Assembly (NCBI GenBank): GCA_002392645.1
Contig: DGHL01000106.1
Location: 1-6,263, forward strand
Reading direction: 5' to 3'
DNA length: 6,263 nucleotides
From: Prevotellaceae bacterium UBA3849
Lineage (GTDB): Bacteria > Bacteroidota > Bacteroidia > Bacteroidales > Bacteroidaceae
Part shown: piece after piece, positions 6,256 through 6,263 of the stretch
Position numbering within the stretch: position 1 is the first letter of the stretch
Layout of the letters: every line of letters starts with the position of its first letter
Position numbers and translations under genes: made by a program
Notes under the pieces: generated by a model
Database searches by the model: none
The model's input: the letters and a program-made list of their open reading frames with translations, nothing else
Told to the model about the DNA's origin: nothing

Positions 6256-6263
6256 TAATTCCC
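6244..6263 (+). repeat. GTGGG-type palindromic repeat, copy 3 (cut by window edge)
   Basis: GGTGGGTTCTAATAATTCCC is identical over all 20 visible bases to the minus-strand reading of 205-226 and has the orientation of copy 1. It overlaps the last three codons and the TAA of the M16 gene. The rest of the element, if present, lies beyond the window. Confidence 0.65.

Overview
The window looks like chromosomal DNA from a Bacteroidota bacterium, most likely a Prevotella-like member of the Bacteroidales. The reasons are three promoters of the Bacteroidota type (TAnnTTTG, one with a good TTTG at -33), A-rich leaders without Shine-Dalgarno sequences, a signal peptide ending in A-Q, heavy use of ATA for isoleucine, and protein sequences typical of that group. 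The genus is an inference from overall resemblance.

Layout: 1-245 is non-coding and holds a composite palindromic element (about 36-226). It is followed by pyrD (246-1154, +), the catalytic subunit of class 1B dihydroorotate dehydrogenase. A strong two-way terminator (1175-1204) separates pyrD from a convergent minus-strand group. Read in the minus direction, that group is an exported OmpA-domain protein (4828 to 4448), a Do/DegP-family periplasmic protease (4170 to 2701) and an AGCS-family sodium:amino-acid symporter (2623 to 1211). A 155-bp divergent intergenic region then leads to a complete M16B zinc peptidase (4984-6255, +).

The minus-strand genes are probably mostly separate transcription units. 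The OmpA-like gene and degP each have a recognisable promoter, and an intrinsic terminator lies between degP and the symporter. DegP, the OmpA-domain protein and perhaps the M16 peptidase fit a loose envelope-maintenance theme. pyrD and the symporter are unrelated housekeeping functions. No phage, defence or conjugation genes are present.

The most notable non-coding signal is a repeat of the form GGTGGG-N11-CCCAC. Two copies face each other around a long imperfect hairpin upstream of pyrD. A third copy begins inside the last codons of the M16 gene and supplies its stop codon before the window ends. This suggests a dispersed MITE/REP-like family. Other points of interest are a nearly leaderless M16 promoter, a 15-codon leader ORF upstream of degP, and a 14-bp promoter sequence shared by degP and the OmpA-like gene.
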